A DNA stretch of 64,000 nucleotides, from the NCBI RefSeq assembly GCF_042186555.1, contig NC_133328.1, positions 355,722,250 to 355,786,249 of the forward strand, written 5' to 3'. The notes beneath the pieces were generated by a model. The model saw only the letters and a program-made list of their open reading frames with translations, was not told where the DNA came from and did no database searches. The translations under genes were made by a program, and so were the position numbers. The stretch is from Aquarana catesbeiana. Its lineage: Eukaryota > Chordata > Amphibia > Anura > Ranidae. Below, piece after piece: positions 32,040-44,220 of this stretch. Numbering within the stretch: position 1 is the stretch's first letter; each line of letters starts with the position of its first letter.

Positions 32040-33033
32040 GCAGGGGGTTTGCCCATTGCCTACATATTTTTGCTATTGAGTGTCCCTCATTTCCATCTCC
32101 AAAAGTTGGGAGATATGCTATGGTGGAGTATCCCCAAACAGCAGGTAGGTAACTATCCCATTTATGAAGTAGTGGGGAAAGTCCAGAGCTAGCATGTCAG
32201 GATCCACTGCCGAAAAAGGGCCTCTCTTACAGGTTGACTCAATTCTTCAGAGATTTTTCAACAAGCTGAACAATAATTCATGGTTTTGGCAGTCACAGGT
32301 CCTTGGTATTATGACCTGGGAAAGTCTTACATAGCTTGATCATTGCAGAATGGAGGTATGACTCCTCGCAGCTGGGCCACATTGGACTTCTGTCCAAGCT
32401 GACAAGAAGATAAATGCAACAGTTAATCTAGGTATTTCTACTTCATTTAACATGTGCTATCCATGGTTTTACCTTAATAGATACTACCTTCTTAGAGGAA
32501 AGGTCAAAAGAAACAGCAATTACAAGAGATTAATACAAATGCCTTCAATTCACTGTGACATTTACTGGTAAATATTTTTTGCAAACCAAATTAAGAGAGC
32601 TTCAGCCTATGTTTCTGAGTGGTAGTAGGGCGTTAATATTAAACAGGGTTATATTAGTTACCTTTACTATTTTACCTGTTACTTCCTACTCTAACTCGTT
32701 CTGAATGCTGCGGCTGATCTTCACATGATTTCACCGCTAATTTGAAAAGAATTATCTAATGACACACATGGAATCACTAGCAACACTGCTGGAGATACCA
32801 TATCTCTGCATAACAAAACACATTGTTAAGTAAACGCATGTACGCAAAAAAAAATCATTATTGGCTTAGAATTGACATGTCAGAAACATAACATGCATGC
32901 AAAATGAAAAACGAAAACCAATATTTTGATTATGTACTTGTAATGTTGAACTGTAATTCTTGTTTTATGTGTCCTGCTAAACCATGGCAGCAAGGTGTAT
33001 CCATAGGCATTTACTTTCCTAAGGTGACAATGC
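32040..33033. other. Unique AT-rich sequence
   Basis: No gene, repeat or regulatory structure recognised. Confidence 0.5.
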
Positions 33034-33584
33034 TTAAAGCGGAGTTCCACCCCAGCAAAAAAAATAAAAATCAGCAGCTACACATATTGTAGCTGCTGAC
33101 TTTTAATATTAGGACACTTACCTGTCCTGGAATCCAGCGATCTGGGCACCCCACATCGGCTCTCGGATGCTGCCGCCACCATTCATAGTAAGGGAAACCG
33201 TTGGTGAAGCCTTGCGTGCTGTGCTTTTTGAATTGTCGCGGCGCAATCTATCAGAAGTGGAGACAGGTGCTTTTATGGAGGGTTGCAATGCGTGTCTTAC
33301 AGCATGAGAAAACATGAGACAGGAACTAACCACAAACAAGCGCACACAGAGGAAAAACCTTCCTCCCATTACATCATATCATAGATACACACTATGATAC
33401 TGCAGCGCCACCTGCTGCATATATAGGTATAATGCATACAGTATTGTCAGTTTATTAGCAACCATACTGTTGTTCTTTCCAATACCTGCTCCCCCCTCTC
33501 CCCTGAAAGGTAGCAAATGTGGCACCAGAGGGGGGAGGAGTCAGATAAGCGGAGCTTCCACTTTTGGGTGGAACTCTACTTTAA
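33034..33584. mobile_element. TTAA-flanked MITE (piggyBac-like)
   Basis: TTAA occurs at both ends, with termini AGCGGAGTTCCACC and, reversed, AGTAGAGTTCCACC. It is the same family as 54381-54843. About 250 bp in the middle (33230-33480) is unrelated to that copy and is probably a secondary insertion. Confidence 0.85.
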
Positions 33585-33716
33585 GCAGCCCATAGATCAG
33601 TGTTTCTCAATCTGTTTTCTGTCAAGGCACCGTTTGAAATTATTCACAAGCTGGAGGCATCCCATTGTAAAATGTAATCCACAAATGTAGGACACTTATG
33701 CTTGAAGGTGATTTAG

Positions 33717-34640
33717 GCTGGCTGTACATGAATTGAAATTTGTCTGGTTCAGCAGGGACTGGTCGAATTTGAAATCATGTATGGGCACTGTGGTTGTACA
33801 GAAGTTGATTTACTGATCAGCTTCTGTACAACCGCCCTGTTGGATTTCCTCCACTCTATCAGCGCTGCAGGCTATAGCGGCAATGGGGAAGTCTCCCCGC
33901 TGTCAGTATACAATGACACAGCGGGGAGGATTCCCCCATTAACCTTGAATGTGTGGATGGGGGAAACATGTCAGTTTTTTGTTCAACCCGCTGGTTGAAT
34001 GAAAATAAACTGACTCATCTATGGGCTGTATTGGTCTTCCAAAGCAGATACACCTTTAAACCCTTGTACTGACTAGTATTCCAGCATTCTCTTCTCCCTC
34101 AGTTTCTCTCCCTCTCCCGCCCAACATCCTCCTTGTAAACTGATGACAACATTGGTTGTTAGGGCACCAGCGATTGGAAGGTTATAATGGTGCACAGTGA
34201 AAACCCATGACTGTGTAACTAAAAGACAGGTTAGATCCACCTGCTGGCTTGTATATACTTTTTGGGCAATTTTTAGGCATTTTGCCAAGGCACTCCTGAA
34301 GAAACCTGAAGGCACCCTGGTTGAAAAAGGCTGCCATAGAGGATACAGTTTTTTCACTCAACCAATTGGTTGAAAGAAAAAAGTGATTTGATTTCCCCAT
34401 CTACACATTCATTGATGGTTGATGAGGAAATACTTCCGCTAAACTATTGTATTCTAACAGCAGGGAGACCTTCCAGGCGTCAAAATGCACTATGAGCTGT
34501 GAAAATCCATCAGGGTGGTTGTACAGAAGTCGATCAGTAGATTGACTTCAGTACAACCACAGTGCCCATATATGGATCGAAATTTGGCCTGTCCCCTCTG
34601 AAGCAGCTGAATTTTTATCCATGTTTGGCCAGCTTTACTC
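33717..34640. repeat. Two MITE copies in opposite orientation
   Basis: The segment 33717-34030 contains 'gggcactgtggttgtacaga'. The segment 34330-34640 contains its inverse, 'agtacaaccacagtgcccat', with matching outer parts. The spacer, 34035-34330, contains 'aggcactcctgaagaaacct'-type words, a separate repeat whose other end lies near 33600-33650. Confidence 0.65.
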
Positions 34641-35589
34641 TTTCACCTTTTCCTGAGGGTGCATTGGCACATTTTGCTGTAGTCAAACTACATGGGCTCG
34701 GGTGGGGGGGGGGCTTGGGGCTCACAGATGACCAGAAAAAGTTAATACAAAGACTTTACAGAATTTTAATAATGCGGGAGAGAAAACATGCACAAAGTAA
34801 TGGTAAAACTATTGTTTAGGAAAAAGAATATATAAAACACAAAGCGCTGTGATGCTAAATAGCTGATAATTACACATAAAACCAAGTGAGGCTGCTATCA
34901 AAAGAGAGTGTTTTCAGAGTCACTTAAAAAGAATAAATAATGATATTTGAAGCGCTTCGCAATGTGCAAAAAAATGAATATATATGAATAAAAATAAATA
35001 AATAAATATAAATACTCAAATAAATCCAGCGGTGAGTAAAATTTCCTAAAAAATCCAGCAATCAAAATAGTGTAAAATTATAAAATTATTAAAAAAATTA
35101 GTGCCACCAAATGTGTAAAAAAATCCACATAAAAAATCAACCTAAAAATAAATATATAGGGATGTGTTCAGAAGGATCAATTATACAAGTGTATAATCCG
35201 AATTGGTATAAAGCTTTGATCCGGTCCCACTAGCAAAGCTGTTTAGAAACACTTGCTTAATTAAGGTGCTCATTGACATTTATAGTAACAATGTTTCTTT
35301 TGCTTCTGTTCACAACCAATGTGAGAATCATAAACAGATCTCATTTAACAGGCAGATAAGAGAAAAAAACAATCATTGTGCAATAGTTAGGATACCAAGG
35401 TACACAGGCAAACTTCAATCCACTCACGTGTGCCTTATAATGATAAGGCATATGCAGGTTTTACTATAGCAGTCAGCCGCCTTAGACAGGAGCAGATTCA
35501 CTGCAGTACACTGTGTGATACTGCTGATCTGCACAGAGCGTCCTTGGCTCCTCCCACGCGTTACATCACAGTCACGTGACTTTTTCAAG
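34641..35589. other. AT-rich sequence, weak repeat similarity
   Basis: A G-run at 34705-34713 is followed by an AT-rich stretch (34830-35230) with 'aagcgct' words resembling tails of frog retroposons. No coding potential. Confidence 0.45.
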
Positions 35590-35994
35590 GAATGTAAACA
35601 TCCCTTGTAATAGAAAAAAGCATGACAGATGCCTCAGATCTCATATTTATACTAAAATGCAATAAAAAAATGATTAAATGTCATTTGAAGAAAAAAAAAA
35701 CATGCAATGGCATGGAGACGGGTGGGGGCCATCTTCCCCTCACTCATCTCCATACCTAACAGGGAGAAGAACCCGATCGCCTCCGCCACTACTGACGGCT
35801 CCTGTAAGCAGCAGAGGGCACCGGAGCGTGGCGGGAGGCAAGGTGCCCTCCCCCGCTGCCGATAAAAGTGATCTTGCAGCGAATCTGCTGTAGAAACCAC
35901 TTTTATCTGAAAGTGGACCGCTCGCTGAAGAACCAGATACCGGGGTTATGATAGCTAGCTGCTGTCATAACAACGATATTTCGTAAGTGCTTAA
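35590..35994 (+). mobile_element. Truncated piggyBac-like element, right part
   Basis: It matches the right half of the element at 48982-50157 ('ggaatgtaaacatcccttgt', 'gagacgggtgggggccatct', 'cgccactactgacggctcct') and ends at TTAA 35991-35994. Confidence 0.8.
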
Positions 35995-36609
35995 CCACTT
36001 AACCTCTGGAAGATTTACCCCCCTTCATGATCAGACCACTTTTTGCGATACAGCACTGTGTAATTTAACTGACAATTGCACGGTCATGCAATGCTGTACC
36101 CAAATAAAATGTATGTCCTTTTTTTCTCACAAAAAGAGTGTTCTTTTAGTGGTATTTGATCACCACTATGTTTTTTTAATTTTCTGCAATATAAACAAAA
36201 AAAGGCTAACAATTTGGAAAAAAAAAAAAAGTTTTTATTTTCTGCTATAAAACATATATGATAAAAAAAGTAAAATATCTAATTTCTTCAAAAATGTAGG
36301 CCAATATGTATTCTACTACATGTTTTTGGTAAACAAAATCTCAAAAGGCGTATATTGATTGGTTTACGCAAACGTTATAGCGTCTACAAACTATGGGATA
36401 TATTTATTGAGTTTTTATTTCTTTTCTTTTTCTTATACTAGTACTTGCGGTAATCAGTGACTTATAGCGGGACTGCGATATTGCGGCGGTCAATTGGACA
36501 CTACCTGACACTTTTAAAATTTTTCGGGAACCAGTGACACTATTACAGTGATCAGTGCTAAAAATATGCACTGTCACTGTACTAATGACATTGGTTGGGA
36601 AGAGGTTAA
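35991..36609 (+). repeat. TTAA-bounded interspersed repeat
   Basis: It starts TTAACCACTTAACC and ends ...AGAGGTTAA. Internal words such as 'tttgcgatacagcactgtg' and 'gtatattgattggtttacgc' recur in reversed fragments at 31840-32031 and 43490-44220. It abuts the previous element, sharing its TTAA. Non-coding. Confidence 0.78.
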
Positions 36610-36860
36610 ATATCTAGGGCAATCAAAGTGTTAACTGTGTGCCTTGCCAGTGTTTTTGTGTACTGTATGTGTTTCTTTTACTAGGGAAAGAGAGATATTT
36701 TAGTCCCTGCTTTGCAGGAGCACAAAATCCATCCCTCCCCCTGTCAGAACGGAATTCTGCCTAGTTTACATAGGCAGAGTTCCATTCTGAGTTTCTGTCC
36801 GACAATCGGCAGGTGTCGGCGGACATCGAGTGCCCGGCACTCGCAGATCGGCTTCTGTTG

Positions 36861-37005
36861 TGAATAATCACAGCAGAAAAGGCCCGCCGGTGGCACGCAC
36901 CTGCCCTCTGCAGGTGGAAGTGGGGGATCGCGTATATATATATATCCCCCACTTCCACCTGCAGAGGGCAGATGCGTGCCACTAGCGGGCCTTTTCTGCT
37001 GTGAT

Positions 37006-37052
<47 letters not shown>
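36861..37052. repeat. 66-bp-arm palindrome followed by (TA)n
   Basis: The arms 36861-36926 and 36945-37010 are near-perfect reverse complements ('gtgattatt' outside, 'cccccacttccacctgcaga' inside). The loop holds GATCGCGTATATATATAT. A TA run follows at 37008-37052. Confidence 0.92.
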
Positions 37053-37054
<2 letters not shown>

Positions 37055-37239
37055 CTAGGGCAGCGCTGCCACCCTGTAGCAGTAAGGCTACTTTCACACT
37101 GGGGCAGTGAGAGCGTCGGTGGTAAAGCGCCGCTAGGTTTAGCAGCGCTTTTCGGCCTCAATTGGGGCGCTTTAAACCCTTGCTATTGGCCGAAGAAGGG
37201 GTTAATACCACCCGTGTAGTGGCGCTGCCGAAGTACTTT

Positions 37240-37598
37240 GCAGGCGATTCGGCAGCGTTACCCATTCGTTCGTAATTGGCCAACAATTACGAACATAGCG
37301 ACGTACAAGACGTACATGATATCTCCATTACGAACGCTAGTTATATCTCCGCCTCGTACTTGATTCCGAGCATGCGTGGATTTTTGTCCGACAGATTTGT
37401 GTACAAACGATCGGAAACTCAGACAACAAACATTTGTTGGTGGAAAATTTGAGAACCTGCCAGCCAACATTTGTTGGCGGAAAATCCAACAAAAAATGTT
37501 CGATGGAGCATACACACCGTCGGACTTTCCGCCAACAAGCTCACATCCAACATTTGTTGTCGGAAAATCTGATAGCGTGTACGCGGCATAAGAGTGGA
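37240..37598. mobile_element. Harbinger-derived MITE or solo end
   Basis: It ends 'tagcgtgtacgcggcataag', like the Harbinger right terminus, with repeated 'gttgtcggaaaat' words inside and 'gagcatgcgtgga' as in copy B. No coding. Confidence 0.75.
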
Positions 37599-37899
37599 GA
37601 GCAAAAGACTGAGAGAGAGAGCATTAAGAAAAACAAATAGACTGTGCACTTTGCAAAGTGCAGTTGCATCCTGCAAAGTGCAGTTGCATCCTGCAAGTGG
37701 GGGAGTAAAAACAGACAGCTGAATTGTGTTTTTACTGCCCCCTGTCCACCCCCCACCCCCCCCAGGTTGCAAAGGCAGTGGATGGTTGTACACATTCTGC
37801 AGCTGCAGCAAAAATTATACCCCATGTCATGTTCATTGGTTGTAAATATAAACTGAATGGCAACTGCCCCAGTGCAGTGGTGTTGCACTTACAATGTTA

Positions 37900-38155
37900 A
37901 GAGAAAATCCAAGAAGGTAACACCACTCCAGGTGATCCCAATGAAATAGATCCAGATATGCTAGGTGCAAGCCACGGCTCGCCACCGAAGTAATAGGAAA
38001 AGAAGAAAAAGGCTGCACACCGGCAATATCGATCCAACATGAATTTATTAGAACAAAATAGTCCTCATGACTGCCAACCAAGACATGAACAATGGAGAGG
38101 TGACACGTTTAACACCTTTTGTTGTCGGAAAGTCCGATCGTGTGTACGGGGCATT
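37900..38155. mobile_element. Retroposon fragment plus Harbinger solo terminus
   Basis: 37900-38108, read on the minus strand, contains AAACGTGTCACCTCTCC, a relative of the element at 8724-9411. Directly after it, 38110-38154 is a Harbinger end (gttgtcggaaagtccgatcg ... tacggggcatta). Confidence 0.6.
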
Positions 38156-39984
38156 ACTTTTATTTCCCCTTTGCCATGTTTTAAAGAAATAGAAGTTACC
38201 CACAGAGTCCTATGTATAATCCTGCTTCAAAGAAAAAAGTAAAAAAGATAAGATTTTGCTTATATTTAGGTATGCTGTGTAAATAGGAACACATAATAAA
38301 GATATAGTGTGGTTTTCTCAAATTTGACAGTTAAGATATACACTAAGCGTAAAGCATTCATGTGGACTGCTGGAGGGGGAGGGCAAAAACTATGTGGTTG
38401 AGTCGTGGTTTTACCATCCCCACAACCTCTCCCCCTAAGCGGCAGCTGGATAGCAGTTGTACACATGCTACGGCAAAAATATTACCTCCTGACTTGTACA
38501 GTACGCAACTCCAGCACTGCACATGACCCTTTCAAGTCAACGGAAATGCACTGCAACAGGTTTGCACATGTGTGCAATGCACAAAGGTGCAAGCTTTGAA
38601 GAAATTTCATATCACTTCCCAGCCACACTATGAAAAGGGATCTGCCACAGAACACATTTGAGGGGAGCATCAAGGACCCCCTACAAATGTGAACGGCCCT
38701 AAGGCACTGAATAGTGAATTTTGAGGAGGTGGGAGGTTGGCTTGTAGTCCCATATCGGAAAGTAACTGCATAAAGTCCCTGTTAACCTGTTACTTTGAAT
38801 AATATGCGTACGGTGCAGGTTCACTTCAAAGCAAGAGAAGAGAAAGATCTGAGCATCGCTTGGAGCGATCATGCTGTGAAGGGGTTAACAGCGGTACCTC
38901 TCATTCTTGGAGAATGATCTGCCTATCTATGGCCACAATGAGTTATCTATGCTAATGTAAGCAGCAGGACTAGTGTGGCTCTGCTGCTTTCATGGATGAT
39001 GAGAAGGAGAGAACCCCTACTTTGTACTATACAGAAGGTCAGAATCAAAGGATGTTCCTTCTGCACAAGGTTTAGATACTTGGAGTCATGTTAATCGTAC
39101 CACATCAAGTGTTCTACTCGAATGATACTGACCTGACATCTCTGATGCTGCTACAAGCATTCTCAACCTTGTATTACCCAAGATTATTTTTACAGTACCT
39201 TCTCCACTGCATCCTTTGCCTGTGTATGCCCTTGCACACACACAACTACAAGTATCCCTCCAATGCACATATATTGTTCTTTTTCTGATAATATTAAAGA
39301 AAAAAGAAAAAAACATTTTTTCTAAGATGATAATGCCTCTTTAAAGCTCAAAACGGATATAACCTTATAAAAGGACCTTAGCTGTGCAACATGAAATTGC
39401 CGAGGCTATGGCTGGTAATTGCAACTTTACTCTGTGCAGTCCTATGGCTTTAGAAAATGAGAGGTCACTGTAGGTGATCAATCCAACGTGACTGTACGCC
39501 CAGCTACAAAGAAACCCCGGCCCAGGTCACACTGCCACACGATATATAGTGATACAAATGATCCTGCTTAATCTCAGCCAAACAAATGCAGCTAAAAACA
39601 TGCAAGCATTTTATATGTAAAAATGCATTCAAACTAGCTGGAGAAACGTTCAAAACGAATTAAAAAAAGTATTATTTTACAGACTTTCAGCAGAGGTAGC
39701 GAGTACAGTAAATGGATTTAAACATGCTTGGGGCAAACATAGATCTTTGAAAAGTACAAAAAAATCAGAATTTCAGGTATAGATACGATATTTTACATCA
39801 GCTTGGATCAATGTAAACTTTGCATATGCCATACCATGTGATCGCTCTAGAACAGTGGTGGTCAGCTTTCTTGATATGGGTGGTTTAAAGTTGCGCCCCC
39901 TGACATCACCAAAGGACCGTACATAAAATCCAGTGAATATTTATTCTAAGAGACGGTAGACACACAACAGGATTTAGTCGAAGT
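38156..39984. other. Mostly unique sequence with a repeat fragment
   Basis: 38340-38700 resembles 37640-37850 (pairs such as 'gtacacatgctacggcaaaa' and 'gtacacattctgcagctgca'), an unnamed repeat. The rest shows nothing recognisable. Confidence 0.45.
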
Positions 39985-40527
39985 CTATTGGCATGATACG
40001 ATAAGAAATGGTCAGAGACTGTAGACATAACATAGTTGATGGTCAGAGATTGTGGACATGATACAAGTGATGATCAGAGACTGCAGATATGATACAAGAA
40101 ATGGTCCGAGACTGTAGACATGATAAAAGAGATGACCAGACATTGTGGACATGATACAAGAGATGGTCAGAGACTGCAGACATGATAAATGAGATGGTCA
40201 GAGACTGTAGACATTATACAAGAGATGGTCAGAGACTGTGGACATAAAATAGGACATGGTTAGAGATTGTGGACATGATACAAGGGAAGGTCAGAGACAG
40301 CAGGCGTGGTACAAGAGATGGTCAGAATTTGTGGACATGATACAAGAGATTTCATCGGAGACTGCAGGCTTGATATAAGAGAAGGTCAGAGATTGTGGGC
40401 ATGATATAAGAAATGGTTGGAGATAGCAGGCACGATACAAGAGATGGTCAGAGACTGTGGACATGATACAAGAGATGTCAGATATTGTGGACATGATACA
40501 AGAGATGGTCAGAGATTGTGTACATAA

Positions 40528-41850
40528 TGTAGCACCCTCTACTTAGGTAGGTGCTAGAGGTAACATTTTTGGTGAGTGCAGGTAAATGTAGGCAGGACTA
40601 GCTGAGAGTTGGCTTGTTTTGATCTGTGTTGGCTGGGAGTGGCCTAGAGTAGCAGCTGTGACTCACAGAAAGCATCAATCCACTGTCACCTCCCTGTTTC
40701 TTCTGGAGGATTCTAGAAGAAGAGGAGGGGAGGAGAGGTGGAGCTGTCTGGGGTGTTTTAGGGAACCCTGACCAATCCCCAACTAGGATTGGCAGGGGGC
40801 AGACCTCCTTAAAATATCTAAGATTAGCTCAGCTGGGGAGGAGTTGTTGGGTGGAAGAACTGAGGATGGAGTGATAGGCTGCCAGGGCCTTGGAGGGAGC
40901 TCCCCATTCTGGGGGATGGGTGACCTTGGGCCTGGGACTCGGGTGCAGGATGGATCCCTTCAAGAACTCATGAAACATCTATTCAGGAGGCACACAGAGG
41001 AGTCAGAGAGGATAGCAGGAGCTAGTACTGCCGGGCAATTCTTAAGGGGGGAACCACCGGTTTGCAGCCAAGAGGGCTGGTGAGTGACATGTGCTATCAA
41101 GCGGACTGGAGAGGCATGCCAGAGAGGACTGAGAGGAAAAAGTCAGAGCTAGGTGTGGAGCCAGTGGGGAGGATTGCAATGTCACGAGCAGTGGAGTCGG
41201 GCAGCTGCAGCCAGGAGGGCTGGCAGGGCCTGAAGAGGGCTGACTGGGAGCAGTAGTCCACCTAGGCAACTAGCACTAAAGACTTCCTATTAATATTTTT
41301 TTCTACATTAAAGGGGCCCGTGGTCCCTGCCCACAAATGGCGTTACAAGGCCTGGCAGCAAAGTGTATATAGCTGTCTCAATTGATTGCTATACAATCCT
41401 ACAATTGTTTGTTGCACTGGGCACCCATACATTCTTTTACCCATCGAAGTTCCCTCAATAAAAACAACAAAACAAACATCTGGACTGTTCAGAGGGGTTG
41501 ATTTACTAAAGGCAAATCCACTCCGCACTACAAGTGCAGTCCCTGTAAATCCGAGGGGAAGATCTGAAATCAGGGGAAGCTCTGCTGATTTTATCATCCA
41601 ATTATGTACAAGTAATAATGCTGTTTTTTATACTCCTTGCATGTCCCACTCGGATCTACAGCGACTGCACTTCCTAGTGCACTGCATGTGCACATGTAGT
41701 GCACTTGCAGTGCATTTGTAGTGCAAAGTGGATTTGCCTTCAGTAAATGAACCCTATTGTCTCCAAGGTGATTGGGAAGTGGATGCCGGGCTGGGCAGGG
41801 TGACAGGTGGGCCACACCACTTAGCAGCCCCTACGGGGGTACCACTACAA
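40528..41850. mobile_element. Insertion splitting the minisatellite, possibly LTR-related
   Basis: It begins TGTAGCACCC and ends ...ACCACTACA, short inverted ends of TG...CA type. I see no clean TSD and no internal genes. It contains the MITE 41497-41756. Confidence 0.5.
41497..41756. mobile_element. MITE, same family as 12948-13235
   Basis: It has termini 'gatttactaaaggcaaatcc' and 'ggatttgccttcagtaaat', plus the shared core 'tctgctgattttatcatcca'. Confidence 0.85.
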
Positions 41851-42510
41851 TTATACAAGATTGTGAGCATGATATAAGTGATGATTAGAGACAGAAGGCA
41901 TGATACAAGAGATGATCAGAGATTGTGGACATGATACAAGTGATAGTCGGAGACTGCAGGCATTATACGAGAGATGGTCAGATATTGTGGACATGATACA
42001 AGAGATGGCTGGAGACTGCAGGCATGATACAAGAGATGAACAGAGATTGTGGAAATTATATAAGTGATGGTTAGAGACAGAAGGCATGATACAAGAGATG
42101 ATCAGAGATTGTGGACATGATACAAGAGATAGTCGGAGACTGCATGCATTATACAAGAGATGGTCAGATATTGTGGACATGATACAAGGGATGGCTGGAG
42201 ACTGCAGGCATGATACAAGAGATGGACAGAGATTGCAGACATGGTAAAAAAAAGATGTTCAGAGATTGTGGACATTCTGCAGGAGATTGTCAGAGACTGT
42301 GAACATGCTTTAGGAGTATAGACTTGGGACATGCTTCAGGAGACAGTCATAGACTAGAGACATTTTACAGGAGGCTGACAGAAATCACTGCCATAACAGG
42401 GCAATAGGGAAACATAGATCAGTGTCTGCAGAGGATCCAAGGGCTGCACAAAAAAGTGCCTAAGGGACGCAGGGTGCCATTCTGGGAAGCTTTGCATTTT
42501 CTGAATGAAT

Positions 42511-42700
42511 GCAAAGCATTCTCTGATTGGACGAGGTGGAAAGTGTGATGTCAGCACCCTGCTTCTCCACCTACACCTGCATTCACGGAAAAAGTACAAA
42601 GCATTCTCTGATTGGACAAGGTGGAAAGTGTGATGTCAGCACCCTGCTTCTCCACCTACGCCTGTATTCACTGAAAAAGTGCAAAGCATTCTCTGAATGG
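42511..42700 (+). repeat. 85-bp tandem repeat, just over two copies
   Basis: 'gcaaagcattctctga' recurs at 42511, 42596 and 42681. Complete units are nearly identical, including 'tgatgtcagcaccctgcttc'. Confidence 0.9.
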
Positions 42701-42959
42701 TGCCTATACTGAGTAAGAGACCTCCTGTGTTAACAAAGCAGCAGGGCAGCCATTTGGCACAGGATCCGAAAGCTAGTAGAGGTCACTGGAGTAGAAGTTT
42801 CATCTTCAGTTATTTACAGCTTTCAGGTATGGTATATGCAAAGGTACATACATCCAAGCTGGACCTATGTAATTATGTATAAAATGCCATGCCTATAATT
42901 CTATAATTCTTCTTTAACTGCTTGCCACCCGCCCACCAGTGGTGGCCAGTGGTATTTTT

Positions 42960-43450
42960 TTGGGGGGGGGGCGGCCAATCAGGAGTCTCGGCGGCTGTTT
43001 GGGAGTCTTCTCTTTTTGGCCAACCAAAGGAAGTGGGTCTCACACCCGCTTCTGATTGGCTGGATTGAGGATCAGTGTTACAACAGCGAATATTTATTCG
43101 CTGTTGTAACACCTGGGTTGGTTCAATGTTTTGCACTATGAACCACCCTATTTTGAAGCCTATTAGAACCTATGGCTCTAATCAGGTGCTTCAAAAAAAC
43201 AACCAAGCCACTGTAATTCAGGCGCCCAGGGCCCTCAAAGGGGCTGGACCCCTGAATAGGGGGTGGCCGCGGCGGCCATGGATAGATTCATGCTATGCAC
43301 GAATATTTCCATTATTCATATAGGGGGTGGCGAGAATAGAGGGGGCAGTGCCCGGAAGCCCCTAATGGACGGGCCGCCACTGCCTCCCACAGTAGTTATA
43401 CGGCGAGTAGGCAGCAGCCCCAAGCCGGGCAATGTACCTGTACGTCGCAA
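42960..43450. repeat. Interspersed repeat with a perfect small palindrome
   Basis: A G-run at 42961-42970 is followed by CCAAT-like motifs and a perfect inverted repeat at 43075-43112 (gtgttacaacagcgaa and its complement around 'tattta'-type loop bases). No coding. Confidence 0.55.
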
Positions 43451-43489
43451 CCTTTCTTTCCCACAAACCAATTATTAGACACTTATTGG

Positions 43490-44220
43490 GGCTTTTTTTT
43501 ACCAAAGACATGCAGCAGAATATATTTTGGCCTAAAATTATGAAGAAATTCGATTTTTTAAATTTTTCTATTGGATTTTTATATTGCTTACAGGGTTTTT
43601 TCTAAATTTTTGGTCTTTTTTCATCTATATTGCAAAAAATGTAAAAAAACAGTGATGATCACATACCACTATAAGCAAACTATGAAAAGACACAGGAAGG
43701 CGTAAAATCCCACCACCAAATGTTATTACATTTGAAATCCAAAAACATACTCACCAACATAAGGAGGTAGAAGAGTATCAAAACACAAATCCAGCTTAGA
43801 GCAATACCACTGTAGCTGCGGTTGGAGGGTTGACTCGTTTTAGGGAACATGTCCCCATTCTTGGAGTTGACCCAAACAGATGCAGTCCAACAATTTAAAT
43901 GTTTACATATTACAAAGAACCTTCCCTTCAATAACATGCCAGGACGGGGCTAACTCGCCCACCCACTGACAAAACTCTCATGAGTTTCTTGAGGGCAGCA
44001 TTGTTCTGGGCACCATTGGATGTAGGACTGAGTGAGTGCTGAAAAAGTATTGAGTTCTTGTGGACCACCAAAAGAAAGCTCTATTTGTGTGAAAAAAATG
44101 TGTGAATTGTGTGAAAAAAATTCTAAAGATTTAATTTGCGTGGTGTATGCCCGCACAATTGCCAGTTAAAATAGCCCAGTGCCGAATAGAAAAAAATGCC
44201 CTGGTCATGAAGGCATTAAA
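43490..44220 (-). repeat. Reversed TTAA-type repeat, interrupted
   Basis: 43490-43680 and 44060-44220 resemble reversed parts of the 35991 element ('gtgatgatcacataccacta' and 'cacaattgccagttaaaata'). About 380 bp between them is unrelated. Confidence 0.55.

Larger units (their letters stand above)
39985..42345. repeat. 31-bp minisatellite, split by an insertion
   Basis: Units read about 'gatggtcagagactgtggac' then 'atgatacaaga'. There are some 17 units at 39985-40527 and some 16 at 41853-42345, with substitutions. The gap is the insertion 40528-41850. Confidence 0.9.

Noticed and set aside
37008..37052. (TA)n as an origin or promoter
   Set aside because: Simple dinucleotide repeat; no supporting motifs.
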